Below are positions 44,301 through 51,029 of a stretch of 51,030 bases of DNA, in pieces. The stretch comes from an uncultured Pseudomonadota bacterium (GTDB taxonomy: Bacteria; Pseudomonadota; Alphaproteobacteria; Rs-D84), in contig CASETE010000009.1 of the NCBI GenBank assembly GCA_949290785.1, positions 1 to 51,030 of the forward strand. Reading direction: 5' to 3'. Each line of letters begins with the position of its first letter. Position 1 is the stretch's first letter. The notes below the pieces were generated by a model. The model was not told where the DNA came from and ran no database searches. It worked only from the letters and a program-made list of their open reading frames with translations. Position numbers and translations under genes: made by a program.

Positions 44301-44340
44301 CAAAAATGCCTAAAATATGATATAGGGACACAGGTCTTTT

Positions 44341-44559
44341 TTATTCCGCACTGTTGAATTTATTTATCGTGGCGGCGATCCCTTGCATCTCTTTTATCAG
44401 CGGCATGAACTCGCTGATCGGTTCCTGCATGGCTTCTGTATCGCCATTTTTAGCCGCCTGGTTTGCGCTTTGTGCAACTTTGTGCATTTTAGACGCACGG
44501 GTCAGCATGTCGCGCAACATTGATTTGATTACAAACAGGTTTTCGTTATTTTTTGTCAT
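44341..44559 (-). CDS. Small helical early phage protein
   Basis: 72 aa, all helical: MLTRASKMHKVAQSANQAAKNG, then PISEFMPLIKEMQGIAATI. No family recognised. AAAGGAAA before the ATG. Confidence 0.6.
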   Translation of the reverse strand: MTKNNENLFVIKSMLRDMLTRASKMHKVAQSANQAAKNGDTEAMQEPISEFMPLIKEMQGIAATINKFNSAE

Positions 44560-44659
44560 TTTATTTTTCCTTTGTTATCTTGCCGTTTGATTTATGCACG
44601 TCCTTGCTGGCAAGGGGTCAAGGGTGGCCTTTGGTTTTTTTACCGAAGCTCTTTTAACT

Positions 44660-44887
44660 CTATTTTTTGTAAATTAAGCCGAACCATTCCTGGCAGGTGT
44701 CCAATAGCTGTTGGTATGTTTTGCTACCGTCCAGGCGCGTGTCGTTTGCAAACTCGCTTTGTTCCTGTGCGCTTAAGCCAAGCTCTCTAGCTATTTTGCG
44801 GCAGGTCGCCAATACGTAGTGTATGTTTCCGGTCGGGCCACTTAGGCATATTTGTATTTGTGTTGGGTATCTTGGGGCAGTTTTCAT
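44660..44887 (-). CDS. Small early phage protein
   Basis: 75 aa. PTQIQICLSGPTGNIHYVLATCRKIARELGLSAQEQSEFAND (key SGPTGNIHYVLATCRKIA) suggests a small alpha-beta fold; this pattern recurs in small phage proteins of unknown role. The ATG at 44887 has AAAGGA; the frame opens at 44923 without a site. It ends before a gap of about 100 bases with nothing visible. Confidence 0.6.
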   Translation of the reverse strand: MKTAPRYPTQIQICLSGPTGNIHYVLATCRKIARELGLSAQEQSEFANDTRLDGSKTYQQLLDTCQEWFGLIYKK

Positions 44888-44891
44888 GGTG

Positions 44892-45131
44892 CTAATCCTT
44901 TGTTTGTGTTTTTGCCACGGCAAGCATCGCGTGGTATGTGTGTTGCATGTCGCTTATTTGTGCGCTTAAATATGCAACGGTTCCTAACAGCAGTTGCATC
45001 GTGTTGGATTGTTTATCCTTTTGACTCAGTGTTGACTCTGCTTCAATTAAGGTGTCACCGATTTGTTTATTTAACTCTTCCAGTCTTTTTAATAGGCTGT
45101 TGACCAATTGCGTTTTTTCTTTGTATGTCAT
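44892..45131 (-). CDS. Small coiled-coil early phage protein
   Basis: 79 aa. Two helices with LLKRLEELNKQIGDTLIEAE and MQLLLGTVAYLSAQISDMQHT. The ATG at 45131 has AAAGGAC. No family recognised; 4 bases separate it from the next gene. Confidence 0.6.
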   Translation of the reverse strand: MTYKEKTQLVNSLLKRLEELNKQIGDTLIEAESTLSQKDKQSNTMQLLLGTVAYLSAQISDMQHTYHAMLAVAKTQTKD

Positions 45132-45142
45132 CGTTTGTCCTT

Positions 45143-45349
45143 TTATACGATCTTGTATCCCATTTTTGCCAATACGGCTTTTATGTCGTCTTCTGTGCGG
45201 TTTTCGTCTTCTACCCAATCCAGCGCACTATCCCATCGGCACAGGCAGTCTATTCCTAAAATGTCACAGATTTTATCCAGGCCATCACATAAGTTTGCTT
45301 CATACTTAAATGCCGCCACGTATATGTTTTTTTGTTGTTCTTTGCTCAT
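45143..45349 (-). CDS. Small acidic early phage protein
   Basis: 68 aa. IYVAAFKYEANLCDGLDKICDILG then DSALDWVEDENRTEDDIKAVLAKMG (key DWVEDE). No family. Its ATG at 45349 has AAAGGA. The promoter copy at 45401-45471 is upstream, so it is the first gene after that promoter. Confidence 0.6.
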   Translation of the reverse strand: MSKEQQKNIYVAAFKYEANLCDGLDKICDILGIDCLCRWDSALDWVEDENRTEDDIKAVLAKMGYKIV

Positions 45350-45400
45350 CGTTTTATCCTTTGTTGTTTTAGTTATCTTTTGTCGCTGTATGCCAGTGTA

Positions 45401-45471
45401 TGCAAGGCTTCCAGCCGATTCGCAACACACATTACCGACACGTTTTCACAAGTCAAGCGAATAAGATTTTT
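45401..45471 (-). repeat. 71-bp promoter module, copy 1
   Basis: Same as 46864-46934 with five differences. On the minus strand TTGACT (45456-45451), 16 bases, TAATGT (45434-45429). It stands 52 bases before the early gene 45143-45349. Confidence 0.8.
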
Positions 45472-45596
45472 TATTTTTGATTGTCATTTATAGACTTTAT
45501 CCATCGTATAAAAACCCATATTATCAGCATGGTTGTGGCACCTTCTGCCTCCCCACAAAGTGCGCCAAAATATACAAATATCATTCCCCAATTCAT
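45471..45596 (-). CDS. Small membrane protein downstream of the integrase
   Basis: 41 aa. MNWGMIFVYFGALCGEAEG, then TTMLIIWVFIRWIKSIN: two short hydrophobic segments. AAAGGACAT stands before the ATG, which lies just after the integrase stop. It may be a small inner membrane peptide; no homologue is known to me. Confidence 0.5.
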   Translation of the reverse strand: MNWGMIFVYFGALCGEAEGATTMLIIWVFIRWIKSINDNQK

Positions 45597-45607
45597 GGTA
45601 TGTCCTT

Positions 45608-46825
45608 TTAGTTTCCTGTTGTTATTGCCAGCGCAATTCTATTTGCTGTTTCTAGGCGTGTTTTATCAGAAATATGCGAATATATTGCGGTGGTTGCTAT
45701 GTCGGCGTGTCCGATCGCTTTTGATACGGCTTGTATCGGCATGCCTAGGGTGTCGGTGCCAATGCTTATAAACGAATGTCTGAAATCGTGCTTTCGCATC
45801 TTGGGCAGTCCTGCGCGTTCCAATGCCCATTCGTGGGCCTTACGCAGGTCTAATAATGCCCCTGGGTTCCCGCGCGTGGCCGGGAATACCAGCTCGCTGT
45901 TTTCCGGTGCTTCTGCAAGGGCTTTGCGTAATTCTTCAATAGCGGGTTGCCCCAGGGGGTGTTTTTCTTCGTTGTTCTTGCTGTCGGTCAAATATATAAA
46001 GCCGTTTTCTAGGTCTACGCCGCTTTTCTTTAACCGGGTTATTTCGGTTGTCCGGCATCCAGTCAGCATTAAAACTTTTAATGCACGGAACATACGCTTG
46101 TTATATGGCGCGTCTGTAAAGCCCGCATCGATTGCCTGGATCAGTCGTTTATACTCGTCCAGGGTCAACGGCTTTACTGTTATTTTCTTATTCTTGCCTT
46201 TTTGCACCTTGTTGCATGGGTTACTGTTCAATGGCAGGTATTTGTAAGTTTCGCACCAATTCCAAAAATTGGACAGCAATGCCAGGTAATGGTTCGCAGT
46301 TGAAAACGACGACTTCTCTGCCATTGTTTGGTAAAAGTTTATCAGCGTCGGCAAGTCTAACTCTGTTATAAAAAGGTTGCCCAGGTGCGGCTTGATTCTT
46401 TTTATCATGCCTTCGTCAGAACGTTGGGTGCTTTCTTTTTTATAAACCTTGCTATATTTTTCAAAGTATTGATCCAGCAGGTCGGCAATCTTTACGCGTT
46501 TAGCGCGTTCTTCTTCGGCTTTTTTTCGTTCAACCAAAATATCTGTTACGGGGTCTTTCCCATCTGATACTTTTTGTTTGTATAAAATCGCGCGTTTGCG
46601 AATTTCGTCCAATCTAAACTCGCCATATCGGCCAAGGAACAGATTGCGGCGCGTCTTGGTGTTCTTGACCATATATCCCAGGTAGAACGTTATGTTGCGT
46701 GTCCCTGTGTAATAACGCAAATGCAATCCCGGGATTTGTGTGTCGCTAATCAACAGGTTCGTGTCTGCTTTTAGCGACCTTATCCAGGTATCTCTGAATA
46801 CTCGTTTATAGCATTGCCATTGCAT
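45608..46825 (-). CDS. Tyrosine integrase
   Basis: 405 aa. An N-terminal arm-binding DUF4102-like part (RSLKADTNLLISDTQIPGLHLRYY), a core-binding helical part (about 90-185), and the catalytic domain: LTGCRTTEI with the first Arg, KHDFRHSF with the His-Arg pair, IGHADIATTAIYSHI with the second His and the nucleophile Tyr. It integrates and excises the prophage at the tRNA-Met anticodon loop. The stop lies 11 bases from the next gene. The promoter module at 46864-46934 stands upstream. Confidence 0.95.
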   Translation of the reverse strand: MQWQCYKRVFRDTWIRSLKADTNLLISDTQIPGLHLRYYTGTRNITFYLGYMVKNTKTRRNLFLGRYGEFRLDEIRKRAILYKQKVSDGKDPVTDILVERKKAEEERAKRVKIADLLDQYFEKYSKVYKKESTQRSDEGMIKRIKPHLGNLFITELDLPTLINFYQTMAEKSSFSTANHYLALLSNFWNWCETYKYLPLNSNPCNKVQKGKNKKITVKPLTLDEYKRLIQAIDAGFTDAPYNKRMFRALKVLMLTGCRTTEITRLKKSGVDLENGFIYLTDSKNNEEKHPLGQPAIEELRKALAEAPENSELVFPATRGNPGALLDLRKAHEWALERAGLPKMRKHDFRHSFISIGTDTLGMPIQAVSKAIGHADIATTAIYSHISDKTRLETANRIALAITTGN

Positions 46826-46863
46826 AATCTTGTCCTTTTGTTAAATCTCTAAACCCCAGGATG

Positions 46864-46934
46864 TGCAAGGGTTCTAGCCGATTTGCGACACACATTACCG
46901 ACACGTTTTTACAAGTCAAGCGAATAAGATTTTT
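46864..46934 (-). repeat. 71-bp promoter module, copy 2 (before the integrase)
   Basis: On the minus strand TTGACT (46919-46914), 16 bases, TAATGT (46897-46892). It stands 38 bases before the integrase start. Same sequence as 45401-45471 apart from five positions. Confidence 0.8.
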
Positions 46935-46940
46935 GGAAAT

Positions 46941-47114
46941 TTAACCCATTTTTGCTTCTAGCCAGCTTTCAACATCTTGCATTCTATATCGCACCAAATG
47001 ACCCAGTTTTATATATGTCGGGCCATTGCCATCGCGTCTGTATTGAATCAATGTGGAAACAGCCACCCCCAGGTATTCGGCCAGCTGTTGTGTTGTTAAC
47101 AAATTATTGTTCAT
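46941..47114 (-). CDS. AlpA-like excisionase or regulator
   Basis: 57 aa. LLTTQQLAEYLGVAVSTLIQ is the helix-turn-helix, then GNGPTYIKLGHLVRYRMQDVESWL, the typical AlpA/MerR-type wing. AAAGGAAC before the ATG. Lying between integrase and attR, it is the likely recombination directionality factor. Confidence 0.82.
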   Translation of the reverse strand: MNNNLLTTQQLAEYLGVAVSTLIQYRRDGNGPTYIKLGHLVRYRMQDVESWLEAKMG

Positions 47115-47440
47115 GTCAGTTCCTTTGGTTTGTGTTCAACATTTGAAACTGTAAATCGCGAACAAAAAAATGGCGCGGTTATATTGTCAAAAAATATCCT
47201 GCGTTATATGGTGGGATGCAAAAGTGTCAGGTTTTATTGCGCGAATTGGTGTGGAAAAAAAGCCAGCTCAAAAGGTATACAGAAAAAAATGCTTGCGGAT
47301 ATAACTCGTTTGCGTTATATTTATTATGAGTATAGTTGTATGTGTGGGTTTACACAGCGGCTACACGGGATTTTTTGGCGTAGTGTGGAAGGGGTTAAAA
47401 TCGCCGGGAATCTGCGTTATTTGATTTTGAATGCAGATTC
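47115..47440. other. Non-coding right arm of the prophage
   Basis: Contains no convincing gene. It holds the two right arm sites (47350-47368) and the sequence up to attR. The end has CAGAT (47434-47438) before the core, which pairs with ATCTG (13807-13811) at the left end in the joined attP. Confidence 0.75.
47350..47368 (+). repeat. Right arm-type integrase sites (TTACACAG and CTACACGG)
   Basis: Two octamers 11 bases apart, in a 22-bp block identical to 13939-13960 and in the same direction. They lie about 70 bases from the core. Confidence 0.65.
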
Positions 47441-47485
47441 ATCATAATCCACGTGTCGGGGGTTCAAGTCCCTCTCCCGCTACCA
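47441..47485 (+). pseudogene. 3' half of the disrupted host tRNA-Met and attR core
   Basis: Core ATCATAAT (47441-47448), then the 3' part of tRNA-Met including T-arm, acceptor and CCA. The anticodon stem here is TCCAC, which pairs with GTGGA at 13793-13797 but not with GCGGA of the intact copy. Confidence 0.92.
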
Positions 47486-47490
47486 GAATT

Positions 47491-47514
47491 AAACGCCCCA
47501 AGTGGGGCGTTTTT
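47491..47514 (+). terminator. Original terminator of the host tRNA-Met
   Basis: AAACGCCCC, AAGT, GGGGCGTTT and a T run. A perfect hairpin directly after the 3' half. Confidence 0.88.
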
Positions 47515-47526
47515 ATATATAATATT

Positions 47527-47718
47527 TTAATCGTGTTTCTTGGGTATATTTACGATAATTTTACCGCCACTGCCGGTTTTTATCCATTCCAGTGCGGCAA
47601 TGCGACCGGCAATATGTTTTTTATCTTGTTCGTTTTTTGGATTCAATTCTTTTAACAACCGAATAGTGTTATCAATTGATTCAATAATTTCAGGGGTCAG
47701 GACGTCATTTTTTTGCAT
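47527..47718 (-). CDS. Small hypothetical protein
   Basis: 63 aa. A helix LTPEIIESIDNTIRLLKEL, then EQDKKHIAGRIAALEWIKT and a basic end. No family. AAGGAGAA stands before the ATG. Host side of attR, so not prophage. Confidence 0.65.
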   Translation of the reverse strand: MQKNDVLTPEIIESIDNTIRLLKELNPKNEQDKKHIAGRIAALEWIKTGSGGKIIVNIPKKHD

Positions 47719-47734
47719 GTTTTCTCCTTTTTGT

Positions 47735-48175
47735 TTAATGAGAGAATGTGAAATATCGGTATGATTTTATGGTAGTGATATATTTTTTTGTTTTTTTGTA
47801 TGATGACTTTAATTTATAATAATCTTGATTTTTGGGGGCTGTGTATTTTATTTCGTCATCATCATCGGCTTCTATTAAATCAGAAATGGAGATTTCGTAT
47901 AGTTGACCATCTGGTGATTCATATATAATAGTTTCTGCATTTGCAGGTGCTTCTATAACGCCACGATCCTCAGAATCTTGTTGTTTGTTGTTGTTTAATT
48001 GATCGTATAAATCCCAATCAATGTTATTACTAGAATTGCTTTTATTATCATTATTATCATTGTTGCCGTTATTATTGCTATTATTAAACCAACCCATATT
48101 ATATTTAACATTATTATATATAATGGAGTTGGTTTTTTTTGGGAAATACGGCTTTATAAAATAAATATGTAACAT
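47735..48175 (-). CDS. Asn-rich low-complexity protein
   Basis: 146 aa. A long Asn/Asp/Ser stretch (about 27-50) follows MGWFNN, then an acidic part (IEADDDDEIKYTAP), then a basic Lys/Tyr-rich end. No family. The ATG at 48175 has AAGGAG at the right distance; an upstream TTG and the ATG at 48097 are less likely. A palindrome TACTACACTAGTAGTA lies about 30-45 bases upstream. Confidence 0.55.
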   Translation of the reverse strand: MLHIYFIKPYFPKKTNSIIYNNVKYNMGWFNNSNNNGNNDNNDNKSNSSNNIDWDLYDQLNNNKQQDSEDRGVIEAPANAETIIYESPDGQLYEISISDLIEADDDDEIKYTAPKNQDYYKLKSSYKKTKKYITTIKSYRYFTFSH

Positions 48176-48206
48176 TCTTTTCTCCTTCAAATATTAAAGG
48201 TAATAT

Positions 48207-48222
48207 ATTACTACACTAGTAG
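48207..48222. promoter_or_regulatory. Palindrome upstream of the Asn-rich gene
   Basis: TACTAC, four bases, GTAGTA, inside an AT-rich gap between the Asn-rich gene and the stop of the ArsR-type gene. Possible operator. Confidence 0.35.
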
Positions 48223-48269
48223 TATAATATAATTATTTGTAATTTCAATATAGTAATAAATAAAAAAAG

Positions 48270-48938
48270 TTAAAATTTATCCCCGACGCGGTCATAGCGT
48301 TTGTGTATGCATCCGATTGTGGTTTTATGTACACCGGCGGTTATTTCATAATAAACAAATCTTCCTTCTTTATGAGATTTTACAAAGTCATCATCCAGCA
48401 ACTTTTTCAAATATTGTGATACCTTTATTTGTGGGATTTTTGTTTCACGGGCAATTTCTGAAACACACGATTCACCGCGATATGTCAGATATTCTAAGAT
48501 TCGCATTTTATCAAAATTTGCAAAGAGCTTTATTCTATTTGCTGCCATTGTCGTATAGTCTGTTGGCAGAATTTCTTTGTATCCATCGCGTAAAAACTTT
48601 AGTTGATCTGTCATATGACCGAATAATTTTCGCAGGCATACAAAAATACTTGCTGGATATTCTTCGCAAATCTCATAGTAAACAAATATTCCGCGACGAT
48701 GCGTTTTGACTAAATTTGTGTCGCGCATTTTACGTAAAGATTGTGAAACGATCATTTGTTCTGTATCAACAGCGCGTGAAATAGCAGATACAGACGACAT
48801 TCCATTTACATCAAGAAATTCTAAGATCCTAAGTCGTAGAGGATGTGCGATATATGTCAGACCGCGAACGGCTTTGTCCATTACGTCCGAGGGCAGTTGT
48901 TTGGTTATTTTTATTTCATTTGTTTCGTTGTTAGACAT
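48270..48938 (-). CDS. Regulator with two ArsR-type winged helices
   Basis: 222 aa. Domain 1 (about 22-90): AHPLRLRILEFLDVNGMSSV, recognition helix QMIVSQSLRKMRDTNLVKTHRRG, wing FVYYEI. Domain 2 (about 131-199): NFDKMRILEYLTYRGESCVS, QIKVSQYLKKLLDDDFVKSHKEG, FVYYEI. ArsR proteins normally have one domain and bind as dimers; here both halves of the dimer are in one chain. The metal motif ELCVCDL is absent; Cys91, 101, 158 and 210 could sense redox. It is divergent from the thiol operon and probably represses it through TTGATA half-sites. Confidence 0.85.
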   Translation of the reverse strand: MSNNETNEIKITKQLPSDVMDKAVRGLTYIAHPLRLRILEFLDVNGMSSVSAISRAVDTEQMIVSQSLRKMRDTNLVKTHRRGIFVYYEICEEYPASIFVCLRKLFGHMTDQLKFLRDGYKEILPTDYTTMAANRIKLFANFDKMRILEYLTYRGESCVSEIARETKIPQIKVSQYLKKLLDDDFVKSHKEGRFVYYEITAGVHKTTIGCIHKRYDRVGDKF

Positions 48939-48962
48939 TGGATATTCCTGATAATGCTTAGG

Positions 48963-48988
48963 TTATCAATATTTTTGTTCTTTATCAA
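48963..48988. promoter_or_regulatory. Two TTATCAA half-sites before the ArsR-type gene
   Basis: TTATCAA at 48963-48969 and 48982-48988, 19 bases apart. They read TTGATAA on the minus strand, in the leader of the regulator gene. Same half-site as the palindrome at 49038. Probably autoregulation. Confidence 0.5.
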
Positions 48989-48997
48989 ATAAATAAT

Positions 48998-49026
48998 TTG
49001 ACTTAATAATATGTATTAATTATAAT
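48998..49026 (+). promoter_or_regulatory. Consensus promoter of the thiol operon
   Basis: TTGACT (48998-49003), 17 bases, TATAAT (49021-49026). Expected start near 49033. Confidence 0.85.
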
Positions 49027-49037
49027 ATATATAAATA

Positions 49038-49051
49038 TTGATATATATCAA
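49038..49051. promoter_or_regulatory. Palindromic operator TTGATATATATCAA
   Basis: A perfect 14-bp palindrome 11 bases after the -10, at the start of the RNA. A repressor there would block transcription. Confidence 0.65.
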
Positions 49052-49073
49052 AATATATATAAAGGAGAAAAAA

Positions 49074-49586
49074 TTGAAAAAAATTTTACGATATATCTGT
49101 GGTTTGTCGTTGCTTGTTTTGCCAACAGGTGTTTTTGCGAATCCTGCATGTCCTGTATGTACGATTGCAATAGGTGCTTCGTTAGAGATAGCGCGCAGGT
49201 TGGGTGTACCCGATTCTGTTGTGGGATTGTGGGCAGGTGCGTTGCTTACTTTATTAGGGTACTGGGCCATTAAATTTTTTGATAAAAAAGGTTGGAAATT
49301 TTGGGGACGTAACGCTTTGTTAATAGGCATATCTGTCGCAATGATTGGTTTTATTTATATGGGGCAGGTGCCTTATTCGCCGATTTGGATTTGTGGCTTG
49401 TTGTATATAGACCCGGTTTTATTTGGGACTTTACTCGGAATGGTTTTATTTATCGTGACGGAAAAAATTTATGACTGGATGAAAAAGAAAAATGGCGGAC
49501 ATGCACATTTTCCTTTTGAAAAGGTTGTTTTACCAGTTGTCGTCTTGGCTTTGGTTAGTTGGTGGTTGACCGCGTGCGGTTTCTAA
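49074..49586 (+). CDS. Exported membrane protein with CPVC motif
   Basis: 170 aa. Starts with TTG after AAGGAG; an upstream ATG (49038) lies in the operator. Signal segment (5-22, cleavage near VFA-N), then ACPVCTIAIGASLEIARRLG with the CPVC near 26-29, then about four membrane helices (about 39-57, 74-92, 103-122, 147-165) and TACGF at the end. CXXC after a signal suggests a thiol redox or metal site in the periplasm. From memory, similar CPVCT(I/V)A proteins occur in candidate phyla (CPR) bacteria, unverified. No named family. Confidence 0.75.
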   Translation: MKKILRYICGLSLLVLPTGVFANPACPVCTIAIGASLEIARRLGVPDSVVGLWAGALLTLLGYWAIKFFDKKGWKFWGRNALLIGISVAMIGFIYMGQVPYSPIWICGLLYIDPVLFGTLLGMVLFIVTEKIYDWMKKKNGGHAHFPFEKVVLPVVVLALVSWWLTACGF

Positions 49587-49600
49587 ATAAGGAGAAAAAA

Positions 49601-50167
49601 ATGGAAAAAATAAAAAGTGTTAAAGAGTTCGTTGAAAAATTGGATAATGCCAAAAAAATAAATCCTAAGGATTTGTCTTCTGACCAAGATTTAACAATTG
49701 GTATCATGAATTTAATTTCTATTGAAGAGCATTTAATGTTTTCGGGCGCTAAAACAGGTAAAACAGAGTTTTATGATTTAATAAACGAAGTTCGCGAACA
49801 ACGTAAACAGATGATGCAAAAAATAATACCTTCTTATGAGGGCGAAGTTTGGTGTATTTCTAAACATTTATTAGCGTCGTCAATGCGATTGTTTGAGGTT
49901 GGTACAAAGGCTTTGGCCGCAGGAAACAAAAAAGATGCATATGACTTATTTGATAGGTCTTATGGTTTGTATTGCATTTTCTGGGGGTTGAATATGGGAA
50001 TTATGGGTAAAGACGACGTAAAGTGGATAAAGACAGAAAGTAATCAAAAAAAAACTCAAAAAGAAAACGAAATAATAGAAGAACAAGAAATCCTTAGCCA
50101 AAACAGTGGCGGTTTAACTAGGTTAAAAAGTTGGGTAAAAAACGCTGTAAATTGCTGTATAGAATAA
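49601..50167 (+). CDS. Helical cytosolic protein of the thiol operon
   Basis: 188 aa. All helical, no signal. SIEEHLMFSGAKTGKTEFYDLINEVREQRK (key SIEEHLMF and EVREQRK), EVWCISKHLLASSMRLFEVGTKAL (key WCISKHLLA). The Glu, His and Cys residues could bind metal as in a helical bundle. The tail after 150 is basic/acidic and poorly conserved-looking. Ribosome site AAGGAGA; it starts 14 bases after the previous stop. No family name; I recall similar proteins in CPR genomes, unverified. Confidence 0.7.
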   Translation: MEKIKSVKEFVEKLDNAKKINPKDLSSDQDLTIGIMNLISIEEHLMFSGAKTGKTEFYDLINEVREQRKQMMQKIIPSYEGEVWCISKHLLASSMRLFEVGTKALAAGNKKDAYDLFDRSYGLYCIFWGLNMGIMGKDDVKWIKTESNQKKTQKENEIIEEQEILSQNSGGLTRLKSWVKNAVNCCIE

Positions 50168-50192
50168 AAACTGCAATAAAGGGATATGAACG

Positions 50193-50558
50193 ATGAAAAA
50201 ATTAACTAAATTTTTATTAATTTGTGCCAGTATGGTTGCGTTTACGGCTTGTGAAAAACAAGAAGAGGTGCAACTTGATTCTGATAAAATTTATTTCTTT
50301 TATACTTCTACGTGTCCGCATTGTCACGAAGCGATAGAATTTATAAATAATATAACGCCGAATTTAAACTTGGAAATCTTTGAGGTCAAAGAAGGTCAGG
50401 GACGTCAATTATTTTTACAGTGTGTTGATAAGTTTGATTTACCAAGAGATATGATTGGTACGCCATTGATATGCATGGGGGATAATTATATAATGGGTTG
50501 GTCAGATGAATACGAAGATAAATTTAAGGAGTATGTACAGAACTTTAATAATAAATAA
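50193..50558 (+). CDS. Thioredoxin-fold lipoprotein with CPHC
   Basis: 121 aa. Lipoprotein signal ending in FTAC (Cys20), then IYFFYTSTCPHCHEAIEFI with the active CPHC (about 41-44), a later GTPLICMGDNYIMGW with the cis-Pro of the thioredoxin fold. Oxidoreductase of the glutaredoxin or DsbA-like kind, anchored in the envelope. Together with the CPVC membrane protein it would make an electron-transfer pair. Confidence 0.85.
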   Translation: MKKLTKFLLICASMVAFTACEKQEEVQLDSDKIYFFYTSTCPHCHEAIEFINNITPNLNLEIFEVKEGQGRQLFLQCVDKFDLPRDMIGTPLICMGDNYIMGWSDEYEDKFKEYVQNFNNK

Positions 50559-50583
50559 CGATAGTTAGATATTTTTCTTGTTG

Positions 50584-50610
50584 AAAAAACCCGCATTATG
50601 CGGGTTTTTT
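50584..50610. terminator. Terminator after the thiol operon
   Basis: AAAAAACCCGC, ATTAT, GCGGGTTTTTT: perfect and bidirectional. Confidence 0.92.
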
Positions 50611-50654
50611 ATGCTTGATTTTTCGCGCATAGCCCGTATAATTAGCGAACAGAT

Positions 50655-50728
50655 GCCCTAATAGTCTAGTGGTAAAACACGTCCTTGGTAAGGACGAGTC
50701 GCAAGTCCGATTCTTGCTTAGGGCACCA
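50655..50728 (+). tRNA. tRNA-Thr (GGT)
   Basis: Acceptor GCCCTAA/TTAGGGC, anticodon loop TTGGTAA with GGT, encoded CCA. Complete cloverleaf of 74 bases. Confidence 0.92.
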
Positions 50729-51029
50729 GATGATTGTTTATTCCCGTTTTTGTTATAAAATCATTTGATTTGTGCGGGTCACAGCCAGTCCCAGATTTTG
50801 TATTTTTTTCATCTTTTATTTCGTCATTTTTTTCAAGATCTGGGACTTTGTCTGAAAAATTATATATTTCGGTTATGTTTGTGATTGAGTGTTTAAGTTC
50901 ATCTGATATTTGAAATATTGGTGAAATTGGCGGATTTTGGAACTTGTTATCTTTTGAATAATATAAATTATCTGTAAAAACTATTGATAAAATGGTTCTT
51001 TTTTCTTGTAGAGTTGCCTTTGACCATAT
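50718..51029 (-). CDS. C-terminus of a serine site-specific recombinase (partial)
   Basis: Open from the window edge, 103 aa visible. It begins IWSKATLQEKRTILSIVFTDNL and goes on YYSKDNKFQNPPISPIF, which is the end of large serine recombinases (W..A...EK..L...F...L.Y, then a Phe-containing strand). The low-complexity end (DLEKNDEIKDEKN) and the stop lie inside the 3' end of tRNA-Thr on the other strand, overlapping by 11 bases. The start is outside the window. Confidence 0.65.
   Translation of the reverse strand: MWSKATLQEKRTILSIVFTDNLYYSKDNKFQNPPISPIFQISDELKHSITNITEIYNFSDKVPDLEKNDEIKDEKNTKSGTGCDPHKSNDFITKTGINNHLVP

Larger units (their letters stand above)
13798..47448. mobile_element. Prophage integrated in a tRNA-Met anticodon loop, about 33.6 kb
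   Basis: Bounded by the 8-bp core at both ends. It contains a tyrosine integrase next to the right end and a near-complete set of head, tail and lysis genes on the minus strand (44186 to 18794). A plus-strand accessory block occupies the left 5 kb and a replacement tRNA-Met lies near attL. The virion plan is lambda-like for terminase and portal, Mu-like for the capsid, and P2-like for a contractile tail. No DNA polymerase, primase or helicase and no CI-type repressor is recognisable. Base composition is visibly more GC-rich in the structural genes than in the host flanks. No gene is obviously broken, so it may be inducible. Confidence 0.95.

Noticed and set aside
47130..47447. Plus-strand reading frame across the right arm
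   Set aside because: No ribosome site, no protein-like pattern, and it covers arm sites and attR.
13798..47448. Diversity-generating retroelement acting on tail fibres
   Set aside because: No reverse transcriptase and no template repeat of the Gly-rich or fibre genes were found.
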